64,000 bases of DNA from assembly GCA_016859345.1 (NCBI GenBank), contig CM029124.1, positions 11,975,980 through 12,039,979 of the forward strand. Reading direction: 5' to 3'. The notes below the pieces were generated by a model. It ran no database searches. It saw only the letters and a list, made by a program, of their open reading frames with translations, and was not told where the DNA came from. This DNA is from Istiophorus platypterus (lineage: Eukaryota > Chordata > Actinopteri > Istiophoriformes > Istiophoridae). A program made the position numbers and the translations under genes. This document shows, piece by piece, positions 49,829 through 60,069 of this stretch; position 1 is the stretch's first letter, and each line of letters opens with the position of its first letter.

Positions 49829-51883
49829 TCAGGCAGGCTTATGACGAGCAGAAAGAGGAGGAGGAGGTGGTGGTTAATAGTCTGTTTGCTTCTCTCTAAT
49901 GACAGCAGCAGAGTGGATTACTGAGCCTCCTAACCCATCAGCATCACTCCTCCCATTAAGTGACAGAGCATGTAAATAACCAGTTGTGGCCACTAGCAGG
50001 GGGGAAGGAAAGAAGGGAGACTACTAAACTGAGAAAGTGCGAATGTGTGTTATGGGAGTGTTTTGTCGGTGCACCTTCATTTATATGCAGGGGCAGGTTT
50101 TGAGGAGTTCCATTTCTACAACATCAGCCAAGTTATTCAAATGCAGCACATCTGACTGGAGAGGATAACGTAAAGAAAAGGCATCAGCAGAAATGGCAGC
50201 AGGCAGTAATCCCCCGGCCAGGCCACTTGTGTTTTCCACGCAGGCAGGCAACGCTGTCAGTGGCAGAAACCCATACAGGCCTTATCAGCGGCAGCCATAG
50301 GGTTCCTCTAATAACCCTGTTGGTGCTCTGCAGTACAAGGACAGCCAGGAAGATGGACAAACAGGCAGGTATACAGGTTTCACTTCCCTCTTTAAGAAGA
50401 AGCCTGACCGCCAGGTATCAGCCTGGCGCTGCGTGTGCAAATACTCTGAGTGCAATTGCTGGTTTCCCTCGATTGGTCGCATGAAATGTTCGGACAGCTT
50501 CATACATGTTGCCGCTTTCATCTAAATGCACTCCAGCATTGGCCACCCCACTGATTAGCCCATCGCACAAACGTGAACTTTTTTGCATCCACGACAGCTT
50601 TGTCTAAACTCAGGAAAACTGGCACTGCGGCCCCAATTGGAACATATCTGACTCCAGCATCATTATCACCATTCACAAGGTCAAGCACAATGCTTCCACC
50701 CTCTTCTTTGTGATTTATGCCTTTGTGCTATTACTTCTGTTCACATTAATCTTCATCTGTAAATCTAATCACGCAGCCTCACCATCGCAGCTCCTGGCAC
50801 TCTCAGAACAGAAGCTGCAGCCGATGGGAAACAGCTTAGGTAAATACACCACTGTTGACACAAGATGGGCAGCACACGGTGCCTCGCTGCTCTGATGAGA
50901 CATACGGATCGGGGTTCAGATAAGAACAGCTATTGCTTTATTCTTGTTTCTTTTCATTTACTGTCGCCGTTCAACGCTATCTTTACATCCTTCAATCTCG
51001 ACATACTTCACATATCTCCAGGAGCATATTTCTCAGCTCATCTTAAGAGACTGAGGTAGTTGTTAGTGATAGAGACAAAAAAAAATGCATACACAGCACT
51101 GTAGGGCTCCGTTTGTAGTCAATGAGTAACTCAAAAATTGACACCAGTAAATGAGAGGGACGCAAAGACACAGCAGCATCGTCAAACAGAAGGCGCTTCC
51201 AGGCGTTCTCCGCATGTATGTGAGCTGGTAATCATTAATTTCAAAAAGGCTCCGCGACCACTTGAGGCCTCATGAACACATCTAGTCTTGCGTGCCTCGG
51301 AGGAGCCCAGGAGCACTTTGGGCATAGTGTCCAGACGCTCTGCTCTGTGGCTGCCACACGCATGTATAAAGACTTAATCAGGTCTCCTGTGTGGAAGTAC
51401 AGCCACGCTTTCTGAGAGAAATCCCTCTGCATCAGACTGATGGGAACCTTGGCGATGACACAGAGAAGCCTGCAGGCCTGTCAGCTCATCTCCGTGCAGC
51501 TCCAATCAGCACTCAGCTCCGGAGAACTTCTACTGCTGCACTGACATGCACTCGTACTCTGGCTGACACGAATCTCCAGCATCACTTCAAGTATCCACTC
51601 AGTGCCTCAAAATCATATTCGACATGTGGCGTGTCTGTAAGATTCTCACTACAACCTACGGCTGAATCATTCCGGCTATTAAATTAGATATTGTTTGGCA
51701 CAGAGTTGTCTCAAGATTAAGTGCTAATATGTGGGAGATTATAAATCCAGCTGGACCAGAGGATGTTCGGAAGAAGAACTGTTAAATACTGTATTAAGTG
51801 GATTCTGCACAAAATGTTTAATTAACAGTATATATATCAGTTTGTTATAATTTTCTGTGCTCTATCAAAATGTTGATCTAACC

Positions 51884-51901
51884 TTATATATATATATATA
51901 A
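51884..51901. repeat. Short (TA)n run
   Basis: About eight TA units, with a second shorter AGTATATATATC run 60 bp upstream. Confidence 0.85.
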
Positions 51902-51979
51902 GCATAAACCTCTTTTAATGTTATAAATAAATCTTAGGAAAATAGAAACACTTTCTCTTAATGAGGGCCAATAACCTTG

Positions 51980-52290
51980 ACGCACCAATGCAATCTATTG
52001 CAATCATCACCTCTAAAATGCCCAATATGCAAGCCCCAGATGAAGAGAGTTTTAGGAAATCAATACAAAGCCCTAATTCCTTTGACAGATATTATTAACT
52101 CAAGATTTCAAGATGGTGACGGATATCTTATGTGCCACCAAAATGCAAGGAGAGAGCTATTAATAATTGATTTTGCTGGAGCAGGGAGATTTTTAACCAC
52201 TCTCCTCCTGTTATCAATCATTAATGGAGTTTCCATCAAAAACACTTCAACCCCTCAAGTATCAAATCTCTCTTGAAGGTGGAGGGCCCA
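51980..52290. promoter_or_regulatory. Candidate PBX/HOX-type regulatory block
   Basis: Two TGCAATC copies at 51989-51995 and 51999-52005 are spaced ten bases apart. TAATAATTGATTTT lies at about 52161-52174, and ATCAATCA at 52213-52220 (TGATTGAT on the minus strand, the PBX-HOX consensus) is followed at once by TTAATGG. The block is repeat-free. It also carries a 99-codon open frame with no recognisable domain, which I regard as accidental. Confidence 0.28.
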
Positions 52291-53020
52291 CATTCAAACA
52301 TCCCACTTAATCAAAGGGCACAGAATGTGCTCTCCCTTTCTCTCATTTTTGCTTGCGCAAATTAGGATAATAACAGCACAAATTGCAAAATTGTTCACAG
52401 CGTAAGTGTAAAAGTAGGCATTTTAGCTGAGGTCCTCTAGTGAGTGATGAGGGTTAATGGGAAAATTCTAAATGTTGAAATCACAGAAGGGGAAAGAGCC
52501 TGCCAGCCGGCGTCTTTACTTTCTCTCTCTGGTGCCATACATATGCAGAGCTGTTTAAAGCTTGGTGTATCAATGCAGCTCACTCTGCTCTGTAAAGCAG
52601 CAACGCCTGTCCGGTCAAAGTCACACAGGAAATGATGTGGATCAGTGGGACCCACAATGAAGCGTCACACCGCCACTGCATTTTAAACCAACCACAGGGT
52701 TACACATAGGGCCGTCGGGGCACGCAAAGATGTACAAACACACACACCAGAGTCGGCTAGAGTTTACAGCTTCGGATTTACTTTAAGGGATCAGCTAAGA
52801 TGTTTCGATCTCAACCGCCCAGCTGGGGTTACATTGTGTAAAATGTACTTTTATCGCTGCAGCATCTTCTCGTACAATCCCGCAGCCTCGGATGCCACAT
52901 ACACATCATAAACTCGCTAAACTACATGAGCAGCTAAGTGATAGCAGAAATGATAGAGTATTCCTAATTACCCATCAAGATGGTTTTGACAGCGTTCTGT
53001 GTGCTAGTAATCAGTGTCAT

Positions 53021-53295
53021 GGCGCAGCGCCAGCAGCGACTCGGTTCTGTTTGATTTGTGGCTGCGGCTGAATAGCGGGTCGAACACCATCAAAGCTGCG
53101 GCGGCACTCGCTTTCATTTTCTCCGCCACCCCCCCCCCCCCCTTTCTCCCACTGCCTCCATCCATCCCCCTTTCTCTCACAACCCTCACTACCCTGCATA
53201 CACACTCACAATGTCCTGTTTCACCGGCCCGACCTTGCTTGTCATCAGGTAAAACACCTTTTAAGTTTGCTGCATAGCCGGCGCGAGGCGCACAG
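53021..53295. promoter_or_regulatory. CpG-dense patch, possible small CpG island
   Basis: I count about 11 CpGs in 53021-53126 and several more at 53224-53290, far above the surrounding sequence. A 14-base C-run (53129-53142) lies in the middle. CpG clusters often mark promoters in vertebrates. No TATA box, initiator or following exon is recognised. Confidence 0.3.
53129..53142. repeat. Poly-C run (14)
   Basis: An uninterrupted C homopolymer. Confidence 0.95.
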
Positions 53296-53450
53296 AGAGG
53301 ACACTGAGGATTAAGTTGGAGAAATTTCTAGCTTGAAGAGTTTAGGTAAAAAAAAAAATAAAAAATAGACAAAAGCGAGCAGGATGCGTCAGGATTTAGG
53401 ACAGAACGCTCTGCCTTTATCAAAACATGAAAGGGACATGATTAAACATA

Positions 53451-53520
53451 GTGCTGAAATGATTAGTCACTTAATGGATTACCCGACTGACAGAAAATGT
53501 ATTTAGCATTGTCATTATGT
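53451..53520. mobile_element. Reverse-oriented end of GGGCTGCAAC-type fish element
   Basis: GTGCTGAAATGATTAGTCAC then GACTGACAGAAAATG corresponds to the opposite terminus (AGTGCTGAAACGATTAGTCG then GATCGACAGAAAAT) of the percomorph element family seen at 14.4 kb. Similarity is lost downstream. Confidence 0.5.
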
Positions 53521-53867
53521 GCATGCTAAATTGCTCACAATACCAGTGCAGACATACTAATGTTCAGCAGATATAAGCTAATATCATTCGTTTTCCAGGT
53601 ACTTGATTATAAATCATTGGAAACGGAATTGATGATCTCTATAACACGCCCTCTCGGCAGCGCGGCCTCTCCGTCCTTTCATGTTGGCCTGAGGGCAGCC
53701 TGGACGTTACACTGACTCACTGTCGCAAAGTATTACGAGATGGGATGAGCGGGGGCTAGCTGGTTAGCATGCTAACTTCAGCAGAAGAAAAGAAATGATA
53801 GAAATAGAAGCAAAACAAGAGTTAACACTGGTGTTGCTTTCCACTGCATCTTTGTGAGTAAAGTAAT

Positions 53868-53895
53868 AATATAGTTTGATGAATATAGTTTGATG
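53868..53895. repeat. Exact 14-bp tandem duplication
   Basis: AATATAGTTTGATG occurs twice back to back. Confidence 0.95.
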
Positions 53896-54964
53896 CTGAT
53901 TTTTCATCTAGGCAAGCTGTTAATGCTAAAATTGGCTATGTAGCAATTGCAAAAACTTAAACATAGTACCCTTACAGGATCATCAAAGTTATTATAGGAT
54001 TAAATCAGAAATCACCATGCTAATCACAAAGACTATGACTGCTACTTGCAGCCCTACTTAAATTAATAAATAAGACCCCATAAAAGCCATAAAGGTATGT
54101 GTGGAAGATGTAGTCATTAATGAGATGGATTATGACAGAGAAAAATGAGCTATATCAAGGTGAATGGGTGTCACTGAGCACAAATGCGAATCTATGAAAG
54201 AGTGATTTATACAGTGTAAGACTTTATACCGTGAGCCTTGGCTATGGTAGAGTAAGTGAACAGAATTAATGCACAGAGTCAGCCAGCTAATATTTGCTTA
54301 GTGAATGTTATCTGAATTTTGCTACATAGCTAGTTTTTCAATGTCTTTAAGCTCAGTGTACATTGGCCAAGGGTTTTTTTCTTGTCGTATAAACTGTTCT
54401 AATCCTAAACCGGTGCAGAAATGGCCGGTCTATAGTGTGACTGTTTACAGTATATTAACTCACGCAGTATTACGTCTTTGTAATGACCGTATGTAAACAT
54501 GCGTGTTCGATCTTACTGTTACCTGCACTTGTAAGAGCATTTACATTCAGGTGATGGAGCCATCATTGGTTTGGGCTCCTGCCAACTAAGTGCCACAGGT
54601 CAATTATCTTTCAAAAGATAACAGCCATGTCTCCCATTTATCTAATCTCAGCCTGATTTTCATCTCAGGGATTTATACAAGTAAACGAGATGTCAAGATA
54701 TTCATTTTGAAAGGGGACGGGCATCATAAAGGGGTCTAATCTGCTTGTCACACACACTAGCCTTCTACTTTGTGAATGCTGACTCACATGCAATGAGCTA
54801 AATCAAAGCAGCTCCAGATTCAGTGACTCAGGAGCTTTGGGAAGCTGAGGACTCCCGAGGCTTTGACTTAATCAAATGGGTCTACCGCTTTATCTGAAAG
54901 GACCATACCTGTGCATTTTTGGATCTCGGAATCTGCTGCCCACAGCTCTGATTTTTTTTTCCAG

Positions 54965-55155
54965 TGATTCAAAGGCGTTGTGCTCATTGTTGGTTTACTC
55001 CCCACGGGACAAATCGGAGTTTTATAACAAGAATGGGATGTCATTTTCCTGTGCCAAAGCCAAAAATACAGTAACAGAGAAACTGGCACAAAAACGGCAA
55101 AAAGTGGGAATGAGACTGAGAGTGTATATTCCTTTGGTCAATATTATGTTAACAG
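54965..55155 (+). other. Weak candidate exon
   Basis: A 191-bp segment lies after a T-rich acceptor (ATTTTTTTTTCCAG) and before the donor AACAG-GTATGT. One frame is open across it (phase 2 in, phase 1 out) and is part of a 137-codon open frame. The peptide is basic in its second half (around TVTEKLAQKRQKVGMRLRV) with no recognised domain. The T-run could mimic an acceptor by chance. Confidence 0.13.
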
Positions 55156-55289
55156 GTATGTCAGACACTGGTTTGTTAAAACAAAATAATTATTTTCTCT
55201 CCCTAAAAGAAAAATATACACAATGTAATATTATATCAAGATGTGAAAACAAAATGGCAATTCAGTCAGATTATGGTTTTGCACGTTGA

Positions 55290-57000
55290 ACCCATTACCT
55301 GCAAGTAATACTTTACATTATAATCAGCTATTTCCAAAACAGCATCATAGGTTTACAGGTTGTTTTCCAATTTTTCAGACCACATTGATTTCTCCTAAAT
55401 ATAACCTGAAAATCAACTTGTAGAGAACAGAAGTTTGTATTACATGGATAATCCGTCACAGAGTCTGCAATGTGTGCTACAACCCTTTAGCACTAATGTA
55501 AGTAAGCAAGCAGGAACAAGCAGGAAAACTGACAATCCAAAGCTGTACTGTAAGGAAATCAAATCAGACTGGGAAGTGAGTGAACCCTGATGTGAAAGAG
55601 AGCATGTGAATTTACGTCTTTTTTGCTTCATAAGGATCACTCTCAAGTCTGAGATGTTGTAGCATCTTCAAATGCACCAGCAGGAGTTTCTGTTCCGCTT
55701 TTACCTGCATCACAACTTTCTGATTACATACCTTAAGGGCAACTAAACACTCCGTGTGCTGTGATGGATTAGCTCTCTCAGTCAAGTTTTAAGTCTTTGC
55801 AAGATAAATTTCATAACTTAGTGAAATGAACAAAGAGAAATGGCAGCCTAGAGGGGAGGAAATCAATCAGAAAATGTATGGACATGTAAAATAAAGTGTA
55901 AGGGATTTGTAGGTAATTGACCACAACAATGCAAAAACACTGGTATGGTCCTTTAAATGTTGCTGTCCCTCTTCAGCATTTCACATTTTCTCATTAACAT
56001 TTGAGCATTTACTAGCCTTGTCACTTGGGATGAACTCACCTGCTTAAAGGGAAAAGCTACCACAGGGACAACAATACATGTCAAAACATTGAGTGGGATC
56101 AATACGAAGACATTAATCTCTCAAGAAGGTATGTGACGTATCAAACTTGGCAGACACTGTATGTCTATCCACAGTTTTACTCTCTCTTTAACACAACAGG
56201 GACAGTCGCAATTAACAACCATTTATTTATTCTGTCACCGGCTTTGTCGTTAACAGCAATGCCCGAGGCACAAAAATCCAGTTTAACTGTCAAAATCCTC
56301 CTTTCAGATCAACTGCACATCAGTGCAGCTGATGAACAGCCTGATAAAACCCACATTTTGCTCTGCTCTCTGCACCTGTGAATCTAAGAAAGAGCTTTAT
56401 TTGGGGGATGTGGGACGCTGCCAGCCCAGTTTGACTCACTCAGTCCAAACGACAGATGCTCCACAAAGAGACAACAAGTAGCTTAATACCCTGGTGTGTG
56501 TGTGGCAGTGTGCGGTGTGAATTTTAACGAGGCAGACAGAGACACATAGAGACACAAGGAGACCAAAACACAGAGATAGAGCTCTCAGATTGTCTCCCAC
56601 AGTGTCTGGACTGGCGGCTGCTACTCTTTGTGACCCCGATGCTTCGAGCCACAGATCAGATCAGGGACACTGTGCGACAGATGTCTGCCCCGGCGCTCTG
56701 TTCCAGGCTCGAGTGCTGCTGGCACACACACCAAAGAAGAGGTGGGGGGGGCAAAAGGGAAAGAGGAGCAGAAGATGGATGGAATGAAAAAGGAGAGCAT
56801 GGAAAAGAAAACAAGAGTTGAGGGAGGAAGGGGAAAAACATAAAGAGGAGAGGAGGAAGAGGAGAGTTTGCCCTTGCAAATCAGGCATTACACCACACAG
56901 GGTTCATTGGTTGGGATGAGATCTGCTCTGTCATGTTTCTGTCAGACAGCAAACAGTTTGCTCAGAGAGAGACGCCGCATGTTGAGACATACTTTGAGCT
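55290..57000. other. Non-coding unique DNA
   Basis: Nothing beyond ordinary unique sequence and purine-rich DNA at about 56730-56870. Confidence 0.5.
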
Positions 57001-57021
57001 GTGACTCTCACCATGACTGTC

Positions 57022-57094
57022 GGGGGGGGGGGGGGGGGGTTACACCTCACAAGCACTAAATCACCATTAGTGCATCTTTTTTTTTTTTTTTTTT
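57022..57094. repeat. Poly-G (18) and poly-T (18) runs
   Basis: Eighteen G at 57022-57039 and eighteen T at 57077-57094, 37 bases apart. The G-run alone can form a quadruplex and is prone to sequencing or assembly length error. Confidence 0.95.
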
Positions 57095-57576
57095 AAATCA
57101 AGAGGCTGTTACACGCTGAAAAATTAACTTCTGCATGAGGTAGAAAAAACAAAAAAAAGCCTTGTGTCTTAATCTTGTGTGGAAGAGCTGATAACACTTG
57201 GGAAGAGAGGAGTGTTGAGAAGCCACTGATGTCCTACACAAAACTCAACATTTGACCTCTGCACGACGACTCTGCCACTGTACTTTGAGGAGCAACATGC
57301 AAAAAAGAAGATGAGAGGAGAGAAGAGAGGAGCTAATTATAGCCTCACAGCAGGATACCCAGAAACAAACTTGATTATCATCATCGTCAAGAAGGCACAA
57401 AGGAAACCTGCTGCCTCCCCCCCTCCACCACAATCCAATAGAGAGGCTTTTAGCCTTCGTAATGATTTAGAAAGTGACAAGTCAAACAGATTTACTGTGA
57501 CAGCCTGAAAGGGACCAGCAAGAACACTATTATTGCTCATGTGACCAGACCTCCTAGACCCTACTCCTATAACCCC

Positions 57577-57578
<2 letters not shown>

Positions 57579-57614
<36 letters not shown>

Positions 57615-57627
57615 TACACCCCCCCCC
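57579..57627. repeat. (CA)16 microsatellite flanked by C-runs
   Basis: A seven-base C-run, (CA)n at about 57579-57610, TACATACA, then a C-run at about 57619-57627. Confidence 0.95.
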
Positions 57628-57879
57628 AACCTTCTGCCTGTTCCAGGGGAGAGCAAAGAATAAACCTGGCTCAATAGAGGCAGGCAACAAGCCTATTCAA
57701 TTCAACCCTCGCTCAACACGAGCCCCCTTCAAACAGGAGGGAAAAGCTCTGCTTTGTAGAAGTTAGTTACTTAAAGCGACAGTCCCCCCAGATAAGGATC
57801 TGGTCACGGAAAACTTGTGGCACAGAGTAAACGGAGATACCTTTGTACAATTTTAACACCATTACCCAAGGTTTATCAG

Positions 57880-58230
57880 ATTTAATGAGCCATGAACGTG
57901 AGGTGAAATTTTCAGCTTGCAGGATCAGATGACAACATTTTCTACTGCAGCCTTTTTCCCTTCCACTGGCCATGAAACACTATTAAAACACTTATTAATC
58001 TGCAAAGGAGGATCATTAAAAATGGAAAACATTAGGCAACCATTGCACCAGAAATTTCATTATTATTAGTTCTTGAATAAAGAAAGTGCTCTTTCTGCTT
58101 GTGTTTTCTATTCGTATTCATGAGGAGGTATCTTTTGTGCCCTGAGTGACAGGATCTGCTTTTGACTTTCATTTCCATCACCCTGAAATATGGAGCAAAT
58201 TTATGTTTGAGTAGCATCAGTCCCTCCAGG
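57880..58230. promoter_or_regulatory. Candidate conserved regulatory block
   Basis: This is repeat-free sequence with many TAAT/ATTA cores (CTTATTAATCTGC, TCATTATTATTAG, TATTCGTATTCATGAGG). The evidence is composition only. Confidence 0.18.
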
Positions 58231-58530
58231 CCTTAGACGGTTTGCCTGGTGCAGTCATTATTTTTTTTTCCCCCCTCTCTTTTTTCTGGAAGGTGAAAAA
58301 CACCTTGGCTGTTCTGAGCTTTGAAAACAGAGCCACCCCTAAAACCATCAGAGCTGGCGGCAGAGGGATGTGTGCGGAGAATTCTCAAGGAGCAGAGACC
58401 CTCGGGCTACGCAGATTCAGTTTCCCCCTTTCTGGCTTCCAAAAACAAAGGAATTCCAGAGAAAATCAGGGCAGGACCTCACCCCAAGCCACCGCTGCTG
58501 CTGCTGCTACCCCCACCTCTCCCTCTCTTG

Positions 58531-58531
<1 letters not shown>

Positions 58532-58581
<50 letters not shown>
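58532..58581. repeat. (CA)24 microsatellite
   Basis: Pure CA, preceded by (CTG)n-like CTGCTGCTGCTG at about 58494-58507 and followed by scattered ACACGC units. Confidence 0.96.
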
Positions 58582-58584
<3 letters not shown>

Positions 58585-58911
58585 TTTCATGGCTACATGC
58601 ACACACACGCATATACACACACAAATACAAAGCACAGCAAAGGTGATTTCATGCAGCCCTCAATGAGACACACCTCTTCTCTTGTCGTACAATCTAACTA
58701 ATTTGACATAAGGGGGTGACACGGTTACAGAGACATGACAAGTAGAGGAGGGGGTTCAGGAATTCATATTTCAGAACCATGGCTATCAACTGTTGTTGCT
58801 GACCATCGCTTGCTGACACAGATCACAGATCGTCTCACCCCATTCAGACTGTAACCACACATATTAGTGGGTCATTGAGCAACAGCCTAAAAATGTGGGG
58901 GGTTGGAGGCT

Positions 58912-58958
58912 GTGGGGGAGCAAAACACCCCCACCCCACCCCACCCGACCCACTCCCC
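58912..58958 (-). other. G/C hairpin and minus-strand quadruplex pattern
   Basis: GTGGGGG at 58912-58918 is complementary to CCCCCAC at 58928-58934. Further C-runs (CCCC, CCCC, CCC, CCC, CCCCC) to 58958 give the minus strand a strong quadruplex pattern. Confidence 0.6.
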
Positions 58959-59047
58959 CAAATAAATGAGCCAGACATGAAGCATGTGACGTCCTTACGT
59001 GTATCTTTAACAATGTCAACACATGCCATTCAGCATCCACTCAGCTC

Positions 59048-59059
59048 TCACCAGGAGGC
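59048..59059 (+). promoter_or_regulatory. CTCF-like motif
   Basis: TCACCAGGAGGC followed by CG differs from the CTCF core at two positions. It is a weaker match than the one at 49215. Confidence 0.25.
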
Positions 59060-59204
59060 CGAGTAAGGGTTAAAGGATTGCTGTGATGTGTAATAAAGTA
59101 ATGGAGTAATGGCTGGTTAGTCGGGATTGAAACAGACACAGAGGAGCTCCTAACAAGTTACGTTATTTATTTCCAATTGATATTTTAGTTGGAAATTGAT
59201 GTTA

Positions 59205-59228
59205 AAAAAAAACAACAACAACAACAAC
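59205..59228. repeat. (AAC)n trinucleotide repeat
   Basis: An A-run followed by six AAC units. Confidence 0.9.
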
Positions 59229-59379
59229 CTGTATTTAAACAAAAACTAATGAGTGTTCGGTTCCTCTCAGAATTTCCTCACTTCTGCAAAATGTTTACTG
59301 TTAAAGATGATAGATACACAAAAAAATTCCATCAAATCATATTAAAGTTTAAGTAAAATTATTTGTTTATAATAACTAC

Positions 59380-59780
59380 TTAAAAACACAATCTTAAGTA
59401 TGTAAAAATCCAAAACCTTTTGGCTTTTATTGTCTCTGGCACATATATTTGTGAACAGTAACCCAGTAGCCTTAGAAATCATAAAACACAGCAGCCCTTG
59501 CTGTTTTGTCAATAACGTTTGCCAGATAATTAAAGAGCCCTGGGAGACAATGATAAACATTGTTTAGAGGGTGATCCCTGGCAAGCGCCAAGTACTGTAT
59601 CATTGCTGTATCCGAAATGCACACGATTAGCCTGGACTCATTACTGGTATAATAAACGACGCAGCTTTGGTTTGCAGGGAGGACACACTTGCAACAGGGG
59701 TAGATTATAAAAAAAAGTGGTGAAACACATTGTCCCTGTAATAGACCTAGGATTAACAAGAGAGATGGGTTATCTGCAGT
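59380..59780. promoter_or_regulatory. Candidate regulatory block with FOX-type palindrome
   Basis: This is complex, repeat-free DNA. TAAACA-T-TGTTTA at 59554-59566 is an inverted pair of forkhead-type cores with one-base spacing, 24 bases after GATAATTAAAG (GATA plus homeodomain cores). It is dense in factor-like motifs compared with its flanks. Conservation is untested. Confidence 0.3.
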
Positions 59781-59925
59781 GTGACTCCAGATAAGGTTTG
59801 TGACATTTGCAAAGTCAGGCCAGTTATAGTGCTTCCAACCCTGTATTATAAAATGCTGAGATCACTGTTTAACAAAGTGGACTTTTAAATTCTTTGCTTC
59901 TTTATTTGTTTCACTCTGCACCGGC

Positions 59926-59928
<3 letters not shown>

Positions 59929-59999
<71 letters not shown>

Positions 60000-60066
60000 C
60001 TCTCGCTCTCTCGCTCGCTCTCTTGCTCCTTCTCCCTCGCTCTCTTGCTCCTTCTCTCTTGCTTTC
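59929..60066. repeat. (CT)33 array with CTCG/CTTG tail
   Basis: Pure CT from 59929 to about 59996, then degenerate CTCGCTCTCTTGCTC units to about 60066. The Leu/Ser-only frame across it is an artefact. Confidence 0.97.
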
Positions 60067-60069
60067 CCT

